From Mycobacterium sp. GA-1285 (lineage in GTDB: Bacteria > Actinomycetota > Actinomycetes > Mycobacteriales > Mycobacteriaceae): 51,031 bases of DNA. A program made the position numbers and the translations under genes. This document shows positions 20,336 through 31,520 of this stretch, one piece after another; the stretch's first letter is position 1, and each line of letters begins with the position of its first letter. The notes beneath the pieces were generated by a model, which worked only from the letters and a program-made list of their open reading frames with translations, was not told the DNA's origin and ran no database searches. The stretch lies in the NCBI RefSeq assembly GCF_001499905.1, contig NZ_LQIS01000022.1, positions 1 through 51,031 on the forward strand, read 5' to 3'.

Positions 20336-20341
20336 AGCTTA
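20336..20341 (-). promoter_or_regulatory. Putative pyrR operon -10 element
   Basis: TAAGCT on the minus strand fits TANNNT and would start the transcript a few bases before the PyrR-binding loop. No convincing -35 is visible. Confidence 0.35.
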
Positions 20342-20402
20342 GCACCCGGCCGGCGGTGGTCCGGCCACGCCACGAGGGCGACGGCCCGCACCGCCGCATC
20401 AG

Positions 20403-20408
20403 TAGGCT
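20403..20408 (+). promoter_or_regulatory. Putative leaderless -10 for the serine hydrolase gene
   Basis: TAGGCT fits TANNNT and ends 7 nt before the ATG at 20416. There is no Shine-Dalgarno before that ATG, which supports leaderless transcription. Confidence 0.4.
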
Positions 20409-20415
20409 TGCCGCG

Positions 20416-21618
20416 ATGAAACTCGCCGGCAACTCTGCGTCCATCAACGAGGCCATCGACGCCGGGCTCCTCGCCGGCGCGGTGACTCTGGTGTGGCACG
20501 CCGGTGAGGTGCTTCAGGTCAACGAGTTGGGGCATCGGGACGTCGGAGCCGGGCTGCCGATGCAGCGCGACACGATCTTCCGTATCGCCTCGATGACCAA
20601 ACCCGTGACGGTCGCGGCCGCGATGAGCCTCCTCGAGGAGGGCCGTTTCGCGCTCACCGACCCGGTGACCACGTGGGTGCCCGAACTCGCCGACATGCAG
20701 GTGCTTGTCGACCCGCACGGCGACCTCGACAAGACGACGCCGGCCCGCCGCCCCATCACCTTCGACGACCTGATGACGCACCGCAGCGGCCTCGCGTACG
20801 CGTTCTCGGTGCTGGGACCGTTGAGCCGCGCATACGGCCGGATGTCGTTTCGCCAGGACCAGGACCGCTGGCTGGCAGAGCTCGCCCGGCTTCCGCTGGC
20901 GCACCAGCCCGGCGACCGGCTCACCTACAGCCATGCCACCGACGTGCTGGGAATCGCGCTGTCGCGCATCGAGGACAAGCCGTTGTCCGACGTTCTGCGT
21001 GAACGGATCTTCGAGCCGCTGCAGATGCCCGACACCGGGTTCTCGGTGGGCACGTCGCGACGACACCGCGCCGCGACCATGTACAAACTCGACCAGAACA
21101 ACACCCTGCGGCACGACGTGATGGGACCCGCACCGATCAGCGATCCCCCTTTCTGCACCGGCGGTGCCGGGTTGTGGTCGACCGTCGACGACTACCTGCG
21201 CTTCGCGCGGATGCTGTTGGCCGGCGGCACGCTGGACGGGGTCCGGGTGCTCTCGGAGGAGTCCGTGCGCCTCATGCGCACCGACCGGCTGACCGACGAG
21301 CAGAAGCGCCAGAACTTCCTCGGCGCGCCGTTCTGGGTGGGTCGCGGATTCGGGTTGAACCTCTCGGTGGTGACCGATCCGGCGAAATCCCGTCCGCTGT
21401 TCGGTCCGGGCGGGTTGGGCACCTTCAGCTGGCCCGGCGCCTACGGCACCTGGTGGCAGGCCGACCCGTCGGCGGACCTGATCCTGATCTACCTGGTCCA
21501 GAACCTGCCCGACCTCACCGTCGACGCGGCCGCGATCGCAGGTAACACGTCGCTGGCCAAACTGCAGAGCGCTCAGCCGAAATTCGTCCGCCGAACCTAC
21601 CGGGCGCTGGACATCTGA
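20416..21618 (+). CDS. Beta-lactamase-family serine hydrolase / esterase
   Basis: A 400-aa member of the class C beta-lactamase / EstB-like fold. The SxxK nucleophile motif reads SMTK (in FRIASMTKPVTV, about residue 60), and the second motif is YSHATD, in place of YxN, near residue 174. The C-terminal part has GGAGLWSTVDDYLRFARML and GPGGLGTFSWPGAYGTWW, the region that supplies the third motif. No signal peptide is seen, so it is probably cytoplasmic. It likely hydrolyses an ester or a peptide-like amide; the substrate is unknown. The ATG at 20416 fits the domain start better than a frame reaching 20356. It diverges from pyrR and runs into a FAD monooxygenase gene 17 nt later. Confidence 0.85.
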   Translation: MKLAGNSASINEAIDAGLLAGAVTLVWHAGEVLQVNELGHRDVGAGLPMQRDTIFRIASMTKPVTVAAAMSLLEEGRFALTDPVTTWVPELADMQVLVDPHGDLDKTTPARRPITFDDLMTHRSGLAYAFSVLGPLSRAYGRMSFRQDQDRWLAELARLPLAHQPGDRLTYSHATDVLGIALSRIEDKPLSDVLRERIFEPLQMPDTGFSVGTSRRHRAATMYKLDQNNTLRHDVMGPAPISDPPFCTGGAGLWSTVDDYLRFARMLLAGGTLDGVRVLSEESVRLMRTDRLTDEQKRQNFLGAPFWVGRGFGLNLSVVTDPAKSRPLFGPGGLGTFSWPGAYGTWWQADPSADLILIYLVQNLPDLTVDAAAIAGNTSLAKLQSAQPKFVRRTYRALDI

Positions 21619-21623
21619 CCGTT

Positions 21624-21629
21624 TAGTGT
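21624..21629 (+). promoter_or_regulatory. Putative leaderless -10 for the FAD monooxygenase gene
   Basis: TAGTGT fits TANNNT and ends 6 nt before the ATG at 21636, with no Shine-Dalgarno in the gap. The gene may therefore have its own leaderless promoter as well as read-through from the serine hydrolase. Confidence 0.4.
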
Positions 21630-21635
21630 GACGGC

Positions 21636-22856
21636 ATGACCCAGCCGACCGTCCTGATCAGCGGCGCCGGGATCGCCGGACCGTCGTTGGCTTTCTGGTT
21701 GACACGCAACGGATATCGCGTCATCGTCGTGGAGATCGCACCCGGTGTCCGGCCCGGTGGCCAGACAGTCGACCTGCGGGGCGCGGGCGGCGACGTCATC
21801 GAGCGGATGGGGTTGATCGACCAGATGCGGGCCCGCGCGCTCGAGCAGCGAGGCGCGGCCTGGGTGCGTTCCGACGGCAGCAGACGCGCCGAGATGCCGG
21901 TGACGGCGTTCGACGGCAACGGTCTGGTGTCGAAGCTGGAGATCCTGCGCGGCGATCTGGTGGACGTGCTGTACCAGGCCACCCGGGATTCGGTCGAATA
22001 CCGCTTCGGAGCGCGGATTTCGGAGCTACGCGAAGTCGATGCGGGTGTGGAGGCCACGCTGGCCGACGGTACTGTCGTGCGGGCCGACCTCGTCGTCGGG
22101 GCCGACGGTCCGCATTCGGCGGTGCGCCGTCTGGCCTTCGGCCCAGAGGAACAGTTCGTCAAGCCGATCGGCGGATACAACGCGTGGTTCTCCGCACCCG
22201 ACAGCGTCGGACTCGACGGCTGGTTCCTGCTCTACCAGGCTCCCGGTGGCCTCAACGCTTCGATGCGGCCCTCGCACGACCCAGCAATCGCCAAGGCCGG
22301 CTTGGCTTTTCGCTCCGAGCCGCTCGAGTACGACCGGCATGACCTCGACCAACAGCGCCGGATCCTCGTCGAGCGGTTCGCAGGCGCCGGATGGGAATGC
22401 GACGCGCTGCTGGCCGCCGCCCACGAAGCCGACGACTTCTACTTCGATTCCTTCGCTCAGATCCACATGCCGACCTGGTCGACGGGCCGGGTCACGCTGG
22501 TCGGAGACGCCGGATACTGCGCATCGCCGCTGTCGGGTATGGGCACGAGCCTGGCACTGGTGGGCGCCTACCTTCTCGCGGGTGAGCTCGGACCCGCGAG
22601 TTCGCTCGAGCCCGAGGGCATTGCCAAGGCGCTGGCGCGGTACGAGTCGCTGATGCGCCCGTACGTCGACACCTGCCAGAAGCTGAACAACACCATCGAC
22701 CGGTACGCACCGATGTCGGAGTCCGATATCGCGGTCAACGCGGCGGTGATGAAGTGGATGCAGCGCTGGCCGTTTCGACCGGTGGCTGCACGGCTATGGT
22801 TCACGACGGCGGATTCGATCGAACTGCCGAACTATCCGACTCTGTCCGCCGCGTAG
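21636..22856 (+). CDS. FAD-dependent monooxygenase (PHBH / TetX-like)
   Basis: A 406-aa class A flavoprotein monooxygenase. The N-terminal Rossmann motif GAGIAG is at about residues 9-14 (ISGAGIAGPSLAFWL). The middle DG motif is GADGPHSAVRR near residue 155, and the GD motif GDAGYCASPLSGMG near residue 290 binds the FAD ribityl chain. Such enzymes hydroxylate aromatic or polyketide substrates using NAD(P)H; some inactivate antibiotics. The substrate cannot be told. It is convergent with nusB, 29 nt away, with no obvious terminator between. Confidence 0.87.
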   Translation: MTQPTVLISGAGIAGPSLAFWLTRNGYRVIVVEIAPGVRPGGQTVDLRGAGGDVIERMGLIDQMRARALEQRGAAWVRSDGSRRAEMPVTAFDGNGLVSKLEILRGDLVDVLYQATRDSVEYRFGARISELREVDAGVEATLADGTVVRADLVVGADGPHSAVRRLAFGPEEQFVKPIGGYNAWFSAPDSVGLDGWFLLYQAPGGLNASMRPSHDPAIAKAGLAFRSEPLEYDRHDLDQQRRILVERFAGAGWECDALLAAAHEADDFYFDSFAQIHMPTWSTGRVTLVGDAGYCASPLSGMGTSLALVGAYLLAGELGPASSLEPEGIAKALARYESLMRPYVDTCQKLNNTIDRYAPMSESDIAVNAAVMKWMQRWPFRPVAARLWFTTADSIELPNYPTLSAA

Positions 22857-22885
22857 CCCGTTCGCGTCAACGCCTGTCGGGCGCG

Positions 22886-23365
22886 CTATCCCCCGCTGCC
22901 CTCACCCCGCACCGCCTGCGCGGCGGCCCGGATCTGTGGCGTCACGAGCATCACCTGCCCCAGCACGCCGTTGACGAAAGCCGGTGAGTCGTCGGTGGAC
23001 AACTGCTTGGCCAGTTCGACCGCCTCGTCCACGGCCACCGGCTCCGGAACGTCGTCGGCGTGCAGCAACTCCCACACCGCCACCCGCAGGATCGCTCGAT
23101 CGACGGCGGGCAACCGCTCGAGCGTCCAGCCCTGCAGGTGCGCGGCGATCAGATCGTCGATGTGGGCGGCGTGTTCGGTTACCCCCCGAGCCACCGTCAC
23201 GGTGTAGGGATTCAGCGGCGATACGTCGGACTGGTTCTCGGCCAACGCATTTCGTGCTTCCGCCACCTCTGCGGAGGTGAGCCCGCGCGCTTCGGCCTCG
23301 AAGAGCAGGTCGACGGCGCGCTTGCGGGCCGCATGCCTTCCCCGATCGCCTTTGCGGTCAGGCAT
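22886..23365 (-). CDS. nusB: Transcription antitermination factor NusB
   Basis: A 159-aa RNA-binding protein that, with NusE, loads on boxA and supports processive rRNA transcription. Typical features are the N-terminal [19 protein letters not shown] and the C-terminal [30 protein letters not shown] region with [14 protein letters not shown]. The ATG at 23365 overlaps the end of efp by 8 nt. It is the last gene of pepQ-efp-nusB, a conserved actinobacterial series. Confidence 0.97.
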   Translation of the reverse strand: MPDRKGDRGRHAARKRAVDLLFEAEARGLTSAEVAEARNALAENQSDVSPLNPYTVTVARGVTEHAAHIDDLIAAHLQGWTLERLPAVDRAILRVAVWELLHADDVPEPVAVDEAVELAKQLSTDDSPAFVNGVLGQVMLVTPQIRAAAQAVRGEGSGG

Positions 23366-23921
23366 TCACCCGACCCAAGTAACTGCCGTCGCGTGAGTCG
23401 ATCTTGAGCTTGTCGCCGGTGTTGATGAACAGCGGCACCTGGATCTCGGCTCCCGTCTCGACGGTCGCCGGTTTGGTGCCCGCGCTGGACCGGTCGCCCT
23501 GCAGGCCCGGCTCGGTGTGGGTCACCTCGAGTTCGACGGTCACCGGCAGCTCGAGGTAGAGCGGGTTGCCGTCGTGGAAGGCGATCTGCACCGGCATGCT
23601 CTCCAGCAGGAAGTCGGCGGCGCGGCCAACCAACGACTCTGGCAGCGGGTGCTGCTCGTAGTCCTCGGAATCCATGAACACGAAATCCGAACCGTCCCGG
23701 TACAGGTAGGTCGCGTCGCGCCGGTCGACGGTCGCGGTCTCGACCTTCACCCCGGCGTTGTAGGTCTTGTCCACGGTTTTGCCGGAGACGACGTTCTTGA
23801 GCTTGGTGCGCACGAAGGCCGGACCCTTGCCGGGTTTGACGTGCTGGAACTCGATGATCTGCCAGAGCTGGCCGTCGATCACCAGGACAAGCCCATTTTT
23901 GAAGTCGGCGGTCGTTGCCAC
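23358..23921 (-). CDS. efp: Elongation factor P
   Basis: A 187-aa translation factor that relieves ribosome stalling on polyproline. The three beta-barrel domains are recognisable. The loop KPGKGPAF near residue 32 carries the tip lysine that contacts the P-site tRNA; no EpmA or EarP-type modification gene is seen nearby. The C-terminal [18 protein letters not shown] and [23 protein letters not shown] match the family. The GTG at 23921 (ATTADFKNG) is chosen for family length; the longer frame to 24044 overlaps pepQ. Confidence 0.96.
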   Translation of the reverse strand: MATTADFKNGLVLVIDGQLWQIIEFQHVKPGKGPAFVRTKLKNVVSGKTVDKTYNAGVKVETATVDRRDATYLYRDGSDFVFMDSEDYEQHPLPESLVGRAADFLLESMPVQIAFHDGNPLYLELPVTVELEVTHTEPGLQGDRSSAGTKPATVETGAEIQVPLFINTGDKLKIDSRDGSYLGRVNA

Positions 23922-23937
23922 GTCGGTAGTACTCCTG

Positions 23938-25020
23938 TCAGAGGATGGCCAGTTCCTTGGGGAACCGGGTGAGCAAGTCTGGCGCGGTTCCGACGACGAG
24001 CGTGTCCTCGATGCGGACACCGCCACGGTCGGGCAGATAGACACCGGGCTCCACGGTCACCGCGGAGCCAGCAAGCAGTGTACCGACGGACGCCCCGCTG
24101 ATTCCCGGCGCTTCGTGGATCTGCAATCCGACCCCGTGCCCGAGGCCGTGGGTGAAGTACTCGACATAACCCGCGTCGGCGATGACCTGCCGCGACGCGG
24201 CGTCAACATCCTTGCACGCGACTCCGGGCGCCAGCGCCTGACGGCCCGCCTTCTGCGCGGCAGTCACCAACGCGTAGATCTCGTGCTGCCAGTCAGCGAT
24301 CGGCGCGAGCACGAAGGTCCGGGTCATATCCGAGTGGTAGCCGCTCACCAACGCGCCGAAGTCGATCTTGACGAAGTCTCCGGCCGCCAGCACGGCATCG
24401 GTGGGCCGATGATGCGGGATCGCCGAGTTCGGTCCGGCCGCCACGATGGTTTCGAACGACGGGCCGTCGGCGCCGTGCTCGAGCATCAGCCACTCCAGTT
24501 CGCGGGCGACCTCCTTCTCGCTCCTGCCGGCCCGCAGGCCGCCGCGGTCGACCAGGTCCCGCAGTGCCGCGTCGGCCGCCTCGCACGCCAACCGCAGCAG
24601 CGCCACCTCGCCGGCGTCCTTGGCCTCGCGCAGCGACTCGACGGTTCCGGCGGCGCGCACCAGTTCGGTCTGCTCGCCGGCGGCCTTCGTCAGCGCCGAG
24701 AACGCGTCGACGGTCACCACATGACTTTCGAAGCCGAGCCGGCGCACCCCGTCGGCGGCGGCACGACCGGCCAGGTGCGGTCCGCAGGCCCGCTCGATGA
24801 CGATCTCGGCGTCGGGCGCCTGCTGCGCGGCCTGCGTGCGGTAGCGCCCGTCGGTCGCCAGCACCGGCGTTTCGTCGTCGGCCTTGATGAGCAGCGCGGC
24901 GTTCGAGCCGGTGAACCCGCTCAGATAGCGCACGTTGACCAGGTCCGATATCAACATCGCATCGATTTCGGATTTGACCAGCCGCTCGCGCAGCCGGTCC
25001 CGGCGCTGTGAAATAGTCAC
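23938..25020 (-). CDS. pepQ: Xaa-Pro aminopeptidase / dipeptidase (M24 family)
   Basis: A 360-aa metallopeptidase cleaving an N-terminal residue before proline or a dipeptide with C-terminal proline. The N-terminal creatinase-like domain spans about residues 1-125. The C-terminal pita-bread fold has all metal ligands: Asp in VKIDFGA, Asp in SDMTRTF, His in HGLGHGVGL, Glu in VTVEPGVY and Glu in VRIEDT. The GTG start at 25020 lies 33 nt from a divergent membrane-protein gene. It precedes efp by 16 nt; the shared proline theme of peptidase and EF-P is a long-standing gene pairing. Confidence 0.94.
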   Translation of the reverse strand: MTISQRRDRLRERLVKSEIDAMLISDLVNVRYLSGFTGSNAALLIKADDETPVLATDGRYRTQAAQQAPDAEIVIERACGPHLAGRAAADGVRRLGFESHVVTVDAFSALTKAAGEQTELVRAAGTVESLREAKDAGEVALLRLACEAADAALRDLVDRGGLRAGRSEKEVARELEWLMLEHGADGPSFETIVAAGPNSAIPHHRPTDAVLAAGDFVKIDFGALVSGYHSDMTRTFVLAPIADWQHEIYALVTAAQKAGRQALAPGVACKDVDAASRQVIADAGYVEYFTHGLGHGVGLQIHEAPGISGASVGTLLAGSAVTVEPGVYLPDRGGVRIEDTLVVGTAPDLLTRFPKELAIL

Positions 25021-25039
25021 GGTCGATGACGCTACTCGC

Positions 25040-25045
25040 TAAGGT
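25040..25045 (+). promoter_or_regulatory. Putative -10 / ribosome site for the B-4DMT gene
   Basis: TAAGGT fits TANNNT and ends 8 nt before the ATG at 25054, suggesting a leaderless start. The same bases form AAGGTGAGG, which could instead act as a Shine-Dalgarno. The sequence alone does not decide. Confidence 0.35.
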
Positions 25046-25053
25046 GAGGCCCC

Positions 25054-25599
25054 ATGAGTAAGTGGTTGCTGCGCGGACTGGTGTTCGCGGCCCTGATGGT
25101 GATCGTGCGATTGCTGCAGGGCGCGCTGATCAACGCGTGGGAGACCAAGGCGGGTCTGATCAGCCTCGTGCTGGTCGTTGCGTTCGCCGTCGCGGTGTTC
25201 CTGTGGGGGTTCGCCGACGGGCGGGCCGACGCCCGCGCCAACCCCGATCCGGACCGCCGCGGGGACCTGGCGATGACCTGGCTGCTGGCGGGCCTGTTCG
25301 CCGGGATCGTCAGCGGCGCGGTGGCCTGGTTCATCTCGCTGTTCTACAAGGCGCTCTACGTGGAAGCACTCGTCAACGAGCTCACCACGTTCGCGGCGTT
25401 CACCGCCCTGGTGGTGTTCCTGATGGCGCTCGCGGGCGTGGCGCTCGGCCGCTGGCTGGTCGACCGCAAGGCCGACCCGACCCCGCACCTGCACCGCGCC
25501 GGGGAGGACGACCGCGCCGACACCGACGTGTTCGCCGCGGTCAGCCAACCGCGCTCAGACGAGACCACCGAGACCTCGCGCCGCGACGACCGGGTCTAG
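25054..25599 (+). CDS. Four-helix membrane protein (B-4DMT / Rv2536-like)
   Basis: A 181-aa integral membrane protein with four hydrophobic helices at about residues 6-26, 31-53, 73-98 and 108-130, then a hydrophilic, acidic and Thr/Arg-rich cytoplasmic tail (about 45 residues, ending TSRRDDRV). The layout resembles the mycobacterial Rv2536 family, annotated as B-4DMT transporters; the substrate is unknown. It diverges from pepQ with a 33-nt gap and is followed 16 nt later by another membrane-protein gene, so the two are probably co-transcribed. Confidence 0.75.
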   Translation: MSKWLLRGLVFAALMVIVRLLQGALINAWETKAGLISLVLVVAFAVAVFLWGFADGRADARANPDPDRRGDLAMTWLLAGLFAGIVSGAVAWFISLFYKALYVEALVNELTTFAAFTALVVFLMALAGVALGRWLVDRKADPTPHLHRAGEDDRADTDVFAAVSQPRSDETTETSRRDDRV

Positions 25600-26439
25600 C
25601 GCTACCTAGCTTCCCGTGAACCCGGACGAGTTCTGCACGTCCGACCAATGGAGCGTGCTGTCGTCCGCGGCGTCGAACTCGCAACTCGCCGGGGTGCTCG
25701 GCGGCTTCCTGATCACCGCGATCGCTCTGCTGTTCGACAAGAACAGTCGCGAAGGCGTGCACACCCTCGCGCTGTTCTCCTCGGCCGTGCTGGTCCTGAT
25801 GCTCGACAGCTTCCTGTTCAGCTTGATCACCGGAACGCAGGTACCCGACGGCGCACGGCGGGCCACGTGCGCGATCGCCTGGACCCAGGGCGCGGTGTCG
25901 ACCGGGATGCTGGCCGCCGGTGCGACGGCGTTGTTCGGAGGGTTGGGGTGGATGCTGGCCAGCCACGCCGTCAACAAGGTCAGCGACCAGGATCCCGCCG
26001 ACGTGCGCGCGTACTGCTTCCTGGCCGAACTCGGCGGTTGGCTGACGTTCGCGGCCGCGATGACGGCGACGCTGATCGTATCCGAGACCTCGATCGACTA
26101 CCTGCGCTTCATGTGGGGGCACCGGCCCGCGGTGTGGGTCGAAGCCACCATCGTCCTCGCGGCGGCGGCATTTGTCGTCACCGATTTCGTGCTCGTGTAT
26201 CTGCGCACCCGGACGTTGCGAAAGTCGTTGGCCGACACCGCGGAACCGACCCTCCTCGAACTGCGGTCGATCAAGTTCGCCACCATCGGCACCGTGGTGC
26301 TCGCGATCGCCGGCTCCTGGCTCGCGGTCAGCCTGGCCCGCATCCCCGAGGCGTGGCTCACGGCGCCGAACCCCGCGATCGTCATCTGCGTGCTGGTGCT
26401 CACCCTCGTATTGCCGACGGTGATCTCGACGGCGATCTG

Positions 26440-28628
<2,189 letters not shown>

Positions 28629-28629
<1 letters not shown>

Positions 28630-29876
28630 CAGCCCGAAGCCTGGACCCGTTGCGGAGAGGGCTCACGCTCGGCATCCTGCTCTCTTGCTCCTCGCGTGCG
28701 CACCGCCCGCAGGTAGTTGTCGATGTTGGCGCGCGTCTCGGTCAACGAGTCGCCGCCGAACTTCTGCAGCGCCGCGCGCGCCAGCACCAGCGCCACCATC
28801 GTCTCGACGACCACGCCCGCGGCGGGCACCGCGCACACGTCGGAGCGCTGATGAATCGCGACGGCCTCGTCGCCGGTGGCCAGGTCGACGGTGGCCAGGG
28901 CGCGCGGCACGGTGGAGATCGGTTTCATCGCGGCACGCACCCGCAGCGGTTGCCCGTTGGTCATGCCGCCTTCCAGGCCGCCCGCGCGGTTCGTCGAGCG
29001 CATGACGCCGTCGGGCCCCGGATACATCTCGTCGTGGGCGACGCTGCCGCGACGGCGCGCGGTCGTGAAGCCGTCGCCGATCTCCACCCCCTTGATCGCC
29101 TGGATGCCCATCACCGCGGCGGCGAGTTGGCTGTCCAGCCGGTTGTCGCCGCTGGTGAACGAACCCAGCCCGACCGGGAGGCCGTTCGCCACGACCTCGA
29201 CGACGCCGCCCAGCGTGTCACCGTCCTTCTTGGCCGCCTCGATCTCGTCGATCATCGACTTCTCGGCGTCCTTGTCGTAGGCACGCACGGGGCTGGCGTC
29301 GATCGCCGCGAGATCGGCGGCCTGCGGCGGCGGGCCGTCGTACGGGTCCGACCCCCCGATCGAGATGACATGGGACAGCACCTCGACACCGAGGGCCTCG
29401 GAGAGGAACGCACGGGCGATGGTCCCCGCGGCGACGCGGGCCGCGGTCTCGCGCGCGCTGGCACGCTCGAGCACCGGACGGGCGTCGTCGAAGCCGTACT
29501 TGAGCATGCCCGCATAGTCGGCATGCCCGGGCCGGGGCCGAGTCAGCGGCGCATTACGGGCACTTTCGGCCAGCTCTGCGGGGTCGACGGGGTCGGGTGC
29601 CATCACGGTTTCCCACTTGGGCCATTCGGTGTTGCCGATCTCGACTGCGATCGGGCCGCCGAGGGTGACGCCGTGCCGGACCCCTGCGAGCACCGTGACC
29701 TGGTCCTGTTCGAATTTCATCCGGGCGCCGCGGCCGTACCCGAGACGTCGGCGCGCCAGTTGACCGGCGATGTCGTCCGAGGTGACGTGCACGCCCGCGA
29801 CCATGCCTTCGACCACGGCCACCAGCGCGCGGCCGTGAGATTCACCAGCAGTGGTCCATCGCAACACGCGTCCCAT
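28629..29876 (-). CDS. aroC: Chorismate synthase
   Basis: A 415-aa FMN-dependent lyase converting EPSP to chorismate, the end of the shikimate pathway. All three family signatures are present: [14 protein letters not shown] near the N-terminus, [14 protein letters not shown] with [14 protein letters not shown] after it, and the C-terminal [15 protein letters not shown]. The last 20 or so residues ([18 protein letters not shown]) extend past the usual end and come from a short repeat also found in ruvX. It heads the aroC-aroK-aroB-aroQ operon. M. tuberculosis calls it aroF. The TetR gene upstream ends only 28 nt away. Confidence 0.97.
28687..28701 (-). repeat. 15-nt repeat in the aroC 3' end
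   Basis: GCGCACGCGAGGAGC on the minus strand recurs at 36231-36245 in the ruvX 3' end and is read in the same frame (RTRGA) in both proteins. Counting the upstream flank, 19 of 20 bases match. Confidence 0.45.
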
Positions 29877-29904
29877 CTTCCCACGTCGGCCGCCCGACCC
29901 CGAA

Positions 29905-30513
29905 TCAGCCGGTGATCAGGCCGTCGAGGATCCGGGCCAGTTCGGCCAGAGCCTGCCGGTGCGCGGATTTCTGATCGGCCGCGCGCGCGACCATCATGGC
30001 CGTCTCGCAGAGGGCGCCGAACAGGAAGTGCGCCAGCGGCCCGGGCGCCCGCTTCGCGATGCGCCCCGCGTCCACCGCATGAGCGATGGCGACCTCCATC
30101 ATGTCGAGCAGCGGGGTCTCGAGGCGGCGCATCTCCTCCCAACCCAGCGCGGTGAACGCGTCGAGCAGCACGATCCGCTGCACCCCCGGTTCGAGGCACT
30201 CGTCGAGGAACGCCCGGCAGGCCGCCCCGAACGCGTCCCACGGATCCTTCTTCCGCGAGTAGGCATGCTGATAGGTCTCGGCCAGGGGCACCGCCATCCG
30301 CTCGATCTCGCCCGTGAAGACCGCCTCGAACAGCCGGCGCTTGCCGTCGAAGTGGTGGTAGACGGCGCCCTTGGTCACCTGCGCCCGAGCCGCGACCGCG
30401 TCGAGCGAAGTCGCCTCGTATCCGTTCTCGGCGAACAACGCGCGCGCCGCCGCGACGAGCGCCGCGGTGGTTTCCTTCGTGCGCTGCGCCTGGGTGCGCC
30501 TTGCGTCGTTCAC
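29905..30513 (-). CDS. TetR family transcriptional regulator
   Basis: A 202-aa regulator. The N-terminal helix-turn-helix domain is clear: [21 protein letters not shown], then [33 protein letters not shown] (residues about 30-65). The C-terminal ligand domain (TetR_C type) has no nameable ligand motif. The GTG at 30513 overlaps the DUF3237 stop as GTGA. It is third in the operon NTF2-like / DUF3237 / TetR. The palindrome at the operon promoter is its likely operator, so autoregulation is inferred. Its stop is 28 nt before aroC, so transcription may continue into the aro operon. Confidence 0.92.
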   Translation of the reverse strand: MNDARRTQAQRTKETTAALVAAARALFAENGYEATSLDAVAARAQVTKGAVYHHFDGKRRLFEAVFTGEIERMAVPLAETYQHAYSRKKDPWDAFGAACRAFLDECLEPGVQRIVLLDAFTALGWEEMRRLETPLLDMMEVAIAHAVDAGRIAKRAPGPLAHFLFGALCETAMMVARAADQKSAHRQALAELARILDGLITG

Positions 30514-31001
30514 AGCACTCGATAGACGCGGTAGTCGACGTGGTCGGGCGAGAGGATGTTGTAACCCACCGCGACGATTCCGCCGAGCCATGCGTACCGC
30601 TCGTCGGCCGTGGCGAATCGCGGCGTGGTCCGCACGTACGTCTCGTCGAAACCGAGCACTTCCCCGCGCGCCAACCGGTCGAGGCCGTCGGCGGGAACGT
30701 TGATGACGCCCGAGCTCTCGAAGTGGATGAGCACGCCGTCGTGCGTGCGCAGCGTCGCGCGGACGTCGACCCTGCCGCACCCGTCGTCGCCGACGAGCAG
30801 CCAGTCACCGCCCCCGGGTAGCAGCTCGCCCCGCAGCCCTCGCCCGTCCACGGTCCCGCCGGTGGTGACGAACGTCATCCGCATTCCGGTGGCCGTCGGA
30901 ATCGGTTGCGCTGGAAGCAGATCGACGCTCATGTCGAACAGGTGCTCCACCGGCAGGGCGTCGACGAGCGGCAGCTGGGCGAGCGCGGCTGCCGCGGTCA
31001 C
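30510..31001 (-). CDS. DUF3237 domain protein
   Basis: A 163-aa soluble protein of the DUF3237 (UPF0311) family. The hallmark stretches are the early HLFDMSVDLLPAQPI, TTGGTVDGRGLRGELLPGGGDW, the central VRATLRTHDGVLIHFESSG, and TYVRTTPRFATADERYAWLGGIVAVGYN. These proteins form small beta-barrels and are often near catabolic genes; no activity is established. The start is GTG at 31001, overlapping the upstream NTF2-like stop (GTGA), and its own stop overlaps the TetR start. Confidence 0.85.
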   Translation of the reverse strand: MTAAAALAQLPLVDALPVEHLFDMSVDLLPAQPIPTATGMRMTFVTTGGTVDGRGLRGELLPGGGDWLLVGDDGCGRVDVRATLRTHDGVLIHFESSGVINVPADGLDRLARGEVLGFDETYVRTTPRFATADERYAWLGGIVAVGYNILSPDHVDYRVYRVL

Positions 31002-31375
31002 GAACGACCTCCGCTCATCGATGCCGCCATTTGTGCGGAGTCGATGAACGAGTCCTTACGTGCGACCAGCCCCTCGGGCGAGACGACGACCACGTCGAGG
31101 CAGTCGAATCGCACGTCACCGGAGATCAACACCCAGTCGAGCACCCAATGGGCTTCGCCGTAGAGAACCCGGTTGATCTCGAAGGTGAAGCCCGGAAATT
31201 GGTGGAAGACACCCGCGAACGCCTCCCGGGCGGCGTCGCGGCCGACCGCGGGCTCGGTGTCCAGATGAGTCCAGAACCGGGTGTCGGCGGTGTGCAACTC
31301 GGCGATCGCGTCGGGATCGCGGTCGGCCCACGCGGCGAAGTAGCGCTCGGAAAGGGCCTTCAGATCATTTTGCAT
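30998..31375 (-). CDS. NTF2-like (SnoaL/DUF4440-type) protein
   Basis: A 125-aa cystatin-like alpha+beta cone protein. MQNDLKALSERYFAAWADRDPDAIAELHTADTRF is the typical N-terminal helix pair; later strands include HWVLDWVLISGDVRFDCLDVVVVSPEGLV. Members act as small-molecule isomerases, cyclases, dehydratases or ligand binders. The ATG at 31375 lies 6 nt after a CATACT -10, implying a leaderless transcript; a longer frame to 31411 would swallow the promoter. First gene of the operon with DUF3237 and TetR, diverging from the nitrile hydratase genes. Confidence 0.85.
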   Translation of the reverse strand: MQNDLKALSERYFAAWADRDPDAIAELHTADTRFWTHLDTEPAVGRDAAREAFAGVFHQFPGFTFEINRVLYGEAHWVLDWVLISGDVRFDCLDVVVVSPEGLVARKDSFIDSAQMAASMSGGRS

Positions 31376-31411
31376 ACTCGCAGTATGTACTAACCTTCTA
31401 TGAGTATGCAA
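31371..31411 (-). promoter_or_regulatory. Promoter and probable TetR operator of the NTF2-DUF3237-TetR operon
   Basis: The -35 TTGCAT (31406-31411) and -10 CATACT (31382-31387) are 18 nt apart; the ATG begins 6 nt downstream. A perfect palindrome CATACT-CGC-AGTATG (31373-31387) covers the -10 and start codon. An outer inverted repeat TGCATACT (31371-31378) / AGTATGCA (31403-31410) reaches the -35. A repressor here would block initiation, and the operon encodes a TetR regulator. Confidence 0.65.
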
Positions 31412-31520
31412 CAGGCGCCGTCGGACCGGTCGCCGAGGAGCCCGCGCCGATCTCCCGCAGTTGCCACAAATCCAACATGGTCGTTACTCGGGCGAAACAC
31501 CGTGGCCGCACAGTTCTTCC

